A DNA stretch of 9,128 bases from Treponema sp. (lineage in GTDB: Bacteria > Spirochaetota > Spirochaetia > Treponematales > Breznakiellaceae): assembly GCA_031258505.1 (NCBI GenBank), contig JAIRMT010000035.1, forward strand, positions 1-9,128, in the 5' to 3' direction. The position numbers and the translations under genes were made by a program. Positions 5,751 through 9,128 of this stretch are shown here, piece after piece. The notes below the pieces were generated by a model. That model was not told the DNA's origin, did not search any database, and saw only the letters and a list, made by a program, of their open reading frames with translations. Each line of letters starts with the position of its first letter. The first letter of the stretch is position 1.

Positions 5751-6830
5751 TTATTCAATAAAGCGTTGTCGCGTTTCATGTGAGCGCGTGGATTGAAACA
5801 ATAAAGACGCTAAGTAAGCGTCAAATGCTGCTGCAAAGCTGCCGCTGTTAATAGCCGCTTCCGCTGCCTGAAGCGCCCGCTGTCGGGCAGCGGATTCTGT
5901 GGCTTGTCCCTGACGGTCATTGACCGAGAAGGAAAACACCTCTTTGCCGTTCCGGTCTTCCAGTGTTGCCATGAGGAGGTAGCGCACATACTTGATGCGC
6001 TGATTGCCTACATCAGCGTTCTCCAACTCCAGAATCGCGTAAAGAACATACGCGCTATCGCCGGATGCGGCTGCTCTGAAGTCCCGTTTGGTAAAGAAGG
6101 ACGAAAAGGCTCTGCTCATGCGGTTGCTGACATCACCTTCAACCTGAATGATGATGGCGATAGATCGGGCTTCGGCCTGGGCAAGGGTTCTCACGGTGTC
6201 CGCGTTACCGTATTCGGGCCGGCGTCCGGCTGCTGACACATCAAGGACTTCCAGAAGACTCTGGAAGTTGTCAGTTACCGCCGCGACATTGGCGGCAAAG
6301 CTGAGGGACTCGAAGGCTTCAAAGGTGGCGGGATTCTCCGCTGCGGTTTGCTTCAGGAGCTGGATGACCTGCTCGTTTTCGCGGATCATGGCTGTATACC
6401 GGGCGGCGCAGTCCTTGCGGTTCATCCGCGCATTGGCGTACACCATGCCGTCGGCGGCTGTCCAGACCTCTGTCTGAACCCCGACAAGACCCGTTACGTT
6501 ACTTGAAGTCTTCACCTCCTGGGCGAAGTCCTGACTTTCAGAAAAGGCGGCGATTTTCTTGTCGCCGGATTCGCTCACTGTCTGGGCGAACTCCTCATAC
6601 GCCCTGGTCATGCTCTGGACGTCGGTTTTGAACACTCTAGCCAGCGCATTCATGGCAGCGGTCTGAGCGCTTGCCCTGTCTTTTCCAGTCTCAACAACGG
6701 AGAGCCAGTCTTTGTCAGGAAAAGCCGCGCCCTGATTGGTTACCCATAGCGGCGCTGTTTGCGCCTGTGCCGCGACTGCCTGTAGGACGCAGAGCAGGAA
6801 CGCTATTTTTATTGGGTTAGCACCCACCAT
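5751..6830 (-). CDS. LPP20-family exported protein with a repeat-derived C-terminus
   Basis: A 359-residue protein with start ATG 6830, eight bases after AAGGAGG. Residues 1-23 are a signal peptide ending AQA, and no lipobox Cys follows. LWVTNQGAAFPDKDWLSVVE (about 28-47) is the start of the LPP20 domain, followed by the A-rich helix typical of this Helicobacter-named family of envelope proteins with no defined activity. A second strand/helix unit about 205-340 includes EARSIAIIIQVEGDVSNRMS and FAAAFDAYLASLL. The final residues, FQSTRSHETRQRFIE, are different: FQSTRSHETR comes from the CRISPR-like repeat at 5768-5799, and the stop lies just beyond it. The original C-terminus was probably near YLASLL. 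It sits between the FN3 lipoprotein and small lipoprotein genes, suggesting a shared envelope role. Confidence 0.88.
   Translation of the reverse strand: MVGANPIKIAFLLCVLQAVAAQAQTAPLWVTNQGAAFPDKDWLSVVETGKDRASAQTAAMNALARVFKTDVQSMTRAYEEFAQTVSESGDKKIAAFSESQDFAQEVKTSSNVTGLVGVQTEVWTAADGMVYANARMNRKDCAARYTAMIRENEQVIQLLKQTAAENPATFEAFESLSFAANVAAVTDNFQSLLEVLDVSAAGRRPEYGNADTVRTLAQAEARSIAIIIQVEGDVSNRMSRAFSSFFTKRDFRAAASGDSAYVLYAILELENADVGNQRIKYVRYLLMATLEDRNGKEVFSFSVNDRQGQATESAARQRALQAAEAAINSGSFAAAFDAYLASLLFQSTRSHETRQRFIE
5768..5799 (+). repeat. CRISPR-like repeat (copy 3) inside the end of the LPP20 gene
   Basis: This 32-bp sequence differs from copy 1 at one base (C to T at position 7) and keeps its internal stem through a G-U wobble. 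It begins GTCGCGTTTC and ends GTGGATTGAAAC on the plus strand, opposite to copies 1 and 2. An 8-bp direct repeat, CAATAAAG, occurs on both sides at 5756-5763 and 5799-5806, resembling an insertion duplication. Copies 1 and 3 also share an A-rich ATAAAGA tail after the GAAAC end. Confidence 0.85.
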
Positions 6831-6861
6831 TCTTGTTTCCTCCTTTTGTTTTTAGGAACCT

Positions 6862-7155
6862 GTCCCAAAGACAACTTTCTTTGCCTCAGAGACAACTTTC
6901 TTTGTCCCAAAGACAATTTTCTTTGCCTCAGAGACAACTTTCTTTGCCTCAGAGACAACTTTCTTTGCCTCAGAGACAACTTTCTTTGCCTCAGAGACAA
7001 CTTTCTTTGTCCCAAAGACAACTTTCTTTGCCTCAGAGACAACTTTCTTTGAGGCAAATACAACTTGATTTGCCCCAAATACAACTTGATTTGTCCCAAA
7101 TACAATTTGATTTGAGGCAAAGACAATGTGCTTTGTCCCGAATCACATGTGATTC
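6862..7155. repeat. Tandem 21-bp hairpin repeat array (array 2)
   Basis: Fourteen contiguous 21-bp units fill the gap between the FN3 and LPP20 genes. On the plus strand the common unit holds CAAAGA-CAACTT-TCTTTG or CAGAGA-CAACTT-TCTTTG. Units 10-12 (7051-7113) have CAAAT arms paired with ATTTG, unit 13 returns to CAAAG/CTTTG, and unit 14 (7135-7155) has CGAAT/ATTCG within the perfect palindrome CGAATCACATGTGATTCG. The arms change together, so pairing is kept. The second arm of a unit can also pair with the first arm of the next across a 3-base spacer. Unit 14 contains the FN3 stop codon. Frames stay open because the period is 21, but I see no ribosome binding site for them. Confidence 0.95.
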
Positions 7156-8837
7156 GTACCAGCCGTTGCGTAGGCGTAGTCGGACAAGGGGCTGTTGCCT
7201 GCATTGTTATACGCAAGCACTTTGTAGTACCAAGTCTGACCAGATTCAACATCCCAGTCTATGTACCAAGTATCTGTAGTCCAGCCGTATCCATAAGCAT
7301 AGTAGTTCCCGTTTGCACTATCTGCGAAATAGATCAAATAACCGGTTGCTCCAGAAACGGAATTCCAGCTTACCTTGATAGACCCATCCGTTTGCGCTTC
7401 CGCGATAACGTTTGTAGGCGCGGTAAGTTGTGTTTCTTCTCCTCCAGAGGAGGCGGTTGTCGTCCGTCCCGAAACAGAGGCTTTTGGGCCTTCAAGAGAA
7501 TCAATATACGCGCATACCTCATAGGAATAGGGGGTGTTGGCCGAAAGATTGGTGTCCGTATAGGAGGTCTCGGAAGCAGACAGCGTAGCGATTAGTCCTG
7601 TGGTTGAGGTATCGTCCCGGTATATCTTGTAACCAGCAGCGCCGGAAACGCTGTTCCACGCGAGGCTAATCGAGGATGCTGTTTCTTCGGTTATGCGGAA
7701 ACTCGTCGGCGCTGACGGCAGTGTTACCCCTGTTGCGCTTGTCGTTACCTGAAGGGGCGTTATAGACTGGCTTTCGCCTTTGTCATTATAGGCGCCTATC
7801 TTATACCAATAGGTTGTTGACGGGTTCAGGTTTGTATCAGTGTATTCGCGGACGGACAGATGCTCCGCAATGTTGTCATACGTTCCGTACTGAGAAGCGG
7901 CGCGATAAACATTGTATCCGCTTGCCGCAAATACATGCGACCATGTAAGCGTTACCCACGTATCGCCTATCGCCCCTGCATTCACGTTTTCAGGCATTGC
8001 AGGCGCGGACGAAGAAGACGATGGAATGGTAAGTTCCTCAGTATCACCGGTTAATTCATAATGATAATTGGGGTAAGAAAGGACGTGTAAGCGGTTGGGG
8101 ATACTGATCGTTTCCTCATATACCGGTAAATAAGATACATCTATTGGGACAGTCTTATTAAACCATGACTCAAAAGGCGCGACTGTAAGATCGATTTGAC
8201 TAAGCGGCGCATCGTAAAGTTTCTGGGCTGAACTGGTACCATTGTCGAATTCCAACAACACTTTAGGCGCGCCTGCTGACGCATGAGGGCTGGGACCTTT
8301 CAGAGGAGGGTCAAACGTCAAATAGCCTGTTGTCTGATCATAGGTAACAGCGGAGCTTCCCTCTATGCGGTCATCTGATGCAAGTCCCTGTACTTGTACG
8401 CTATCTTCAGAGCTAGTAACAACCCAGTCCTTTGCATCAGGGTCATAATATCCACCCTCGATGCAGTAGATATAGGTCTTGCCGGTCTCGGTGAAATAAT
8501 CATAAAACGTACAGGAAGAGGTTTCCTGAAGTATAGGAAACGCCTCTCCTTCGGTGAATATCATACCGACCGAATACCAGTCTTCTACCGTATCATCATA
8601 TCTCATGATATATTGATATGTGGCTTTTGCTGGCGCTGCCCATGTGAGCTTGACCGTTTGACCGATTGTTGTTACTTCCGGCGCTTCTGTCCCGGAAGGC
8701 GTGGAAGGGCTGTATCCGGGGATGACACTCTCGAACTTGCCGTCAGTTGGCACTTCGCAAGCGAGCGTTAGCATAGCCATAGCCAGCGAGACAAGAAAGA
8801 GCCTTGTCCATGCCAGCCACATCTTTTGTTTGTTCAT
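7143..8837 (-). CDS. Fibronectin type III repeat lipoprotein
   Basis: I start at ATG 8837, six bases after GGAG; an upstream in-frame ATG at 8855 has no such site. The 564-residue product begins MNKQKMWLAWTRLFLVSLAM and reaches LTLAC with Cys27 as the likely lipidated residue. The lipobox is loose, which is common in spirochaetes. An N-terminal divergent FN3-like unit (about 52-150) and an unassigned region (about 150-275) are followed by a Ser-rich linker. Three clear FN3 domains come next at about 283-370, 375-465 and 472-560. Each has a WxxVxGAxGYxIYR-like core and YTDTNL or equivalent before a Tyr-rich strand. Such domains usually mediate binding or act as spacers on surface proteins. The stop codon is inside unit 14 of array 2. 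The preceding barrel gene ends 24 bases upstream, so they are probably co-transcribed. Confidence 0.9.
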   Translation of the reverse strand: MNKQKMWLAWTRLFLVSLAMAMLTLACEVPTDGKFESVIPGYSPSTPSGTEAPEVTTIGQTVKLTWAAPAKATYQYIMRYDDTVEDWYSVGMIFTEGEAFPILQETSSCTFYDYFTETGKTYIYCIEGGYYDPDAKDWVVTSSEDSVQVQGLASDDRIEGSSAVTYDQTTGYLTFDPPLKGPSPHASAGAPKVLLEFDNGTSSAQKLYDAPLSQIDLTVAPFESWFNKTVPIDVSYLPVYEETISIPNRLHVLSYPNYHYELTGDTEELTIPSSSSSAPAMPENVNAGAIGDTWVTLTWSHVFAASGYNVYRAASQYGTYDNIAEHLSVREYTDTNLNPSTTYWYKIGAYNDKGESQSITPLQVTTSATGVTLPSAPTSFRITEETASSISLAWNSVSGAAGYKIYRDDTSTTGLIATLSASETSYTDTNLSANTPYSYEVCAYIDSLEGPKASVSGRTTTASSGGEETQLTAPTNVIAEAQTDGSIKVSWNSVSGATGYLIYFADSANGNYYAYGYGWTTDTWYIDWDVESGQTWYYKVLAYNNAGNSPLSDYAYATAGTNHM

Positions 8838-8861
8838 ACAATACTCCTTTATCATAGAAAA

Positions 8862-9128
8862 TTATTTTCTCGTGATGATCCCGATTTCATAGCCAAGGGT
8901 GAATGACGCCATGGCGCGGGAATAGATGGCAAGGTTTCCCTTACCGTCGCTGATGGACGTCTTACCCAGTTCCATGGCGTAGCGCGCATCAAGGAAGAGC
9001 GCGCCCGGGCCGATTTTGAACCCCAGGTTGACCCCGCCAACAACGCCCAGGGGAATGGACGCATCGAAGGAACCGTCATCTCCCACCTTGAGCTTGCCCA
9101 GAGGCAGGGAGAAGTAGCCGCCGCCAAA
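8862..9128 (-). CDS. C-terminal part of an outer-membrane beta-barrel protein (partial)
   Basis: The last 88 codons of a gene running off the window edge, ending TLGYEIGIITRK and TAA. The frame starts FGGGYFSLPLGKLKVGDDGS. Strands alternate hydrophobic and small/polar residues (SIPLGVVGGVNLGFKIGPGA, ALFLDARYAMEL, ASFTLGYEIGII), separated by short polar turns. This is the pattern of a small outer-membrane barrel such as OmpW- or OmpX-like proteins. A canonical barrel ends with an aromatic residue; here a short IITRK tail follows the last Tyr strand, so the exact family is uncertain. It is first in the visible minus-strand run and is followed after 24 bases by the FN3 lipoprotein gene. Confidence 0.7.
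   Translation of the reverse strand, partial: FGGGYFSLPLGKLKVGDDGSFDASIPLGVVGGVNLGFKIGPGALFLDARYAMELGKTSISDGKGNLAIYSRAMASFTLGYEIGIITRK

Noticed and set aside
6809..7279. Open frames on both strands through array 2
   Set aside because: Same reason: the period is a multiple of three, the frames overlap the real FN3 and LPP20 genes, and the arm covariation fits structure better than protein.
8852..9127. Alternative 91-residue frame at the right edge
   Set aside because: The overlapping frame ending at 8862 has the strand pattern of a beta-barrel and runs to the window edge; this one is Ser/Arg/Trp-rich and looks like a shadow.

Overview
The window looks like a chromosomal stretch of a host-associated spirochaete, most likely a Treponema of moderate GC content. 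The evidence is indirect: lipoproteins with loose lipoboxes, an LPP20-type envelope protein, a small outer-membrane barrel, a YicI-like glycosidase, and a 229-residue hypothetical protein of a kind I associate with treponemes. No rRNA or phylogenetic marker is present, so this is an inference.

Layout. 1-91 is the 3' end of an unrecognised plus-strand gene. 92-519 has no convincing gene. It holds a 30-bp perfect palindrome and an array of 21-bp hairpin repeats. 520-1209 is a two-part hypothetical protein with a strong terminator behind it. 1309-1476 is a composite element: a 32-bp type I-C-like CRISPR repeat without spacers, then several hairpins. 1469-3508 (minus) is a GH31 alpha-xylosidase whose C-terminal end is lost where it meets that element. 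A decayed second copy of the element lies just upstream of its start. 3744-4769 (plus) is an extended-SDR NAD-dependent epimerase/dehydratase, divergent from the glycosidase. 4770-4964 is a convergent intergenic region with a large inverted repeat. From 9128 down to 4965 four minus-strand genes follow one another: the end of an outer-membrane barrel, a fibronectin-III lipoprotein, an LPP20-family exported protein and a small lipoprotein. They read as an envelope gene cluster. A second 21-bp hairpin array (6862-7155) lies between the FN3 and LPP20 genes, and a third CRISPR-like repeat forms the end of the LPP20 gene.

The proteins are mostly ordinary; the unusual content is between the genes. 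Two arrays with different sequences share the same architecture: 21-bp period, complementary arms alternating along the whole array, and paired arm substitutions in one array. Three solitary CRISPR-like repeats share flanking sequence, so they behave like a dispersed element rather than a CRISPR locus. Three genes end inside such repeats, which supply their stop codons.
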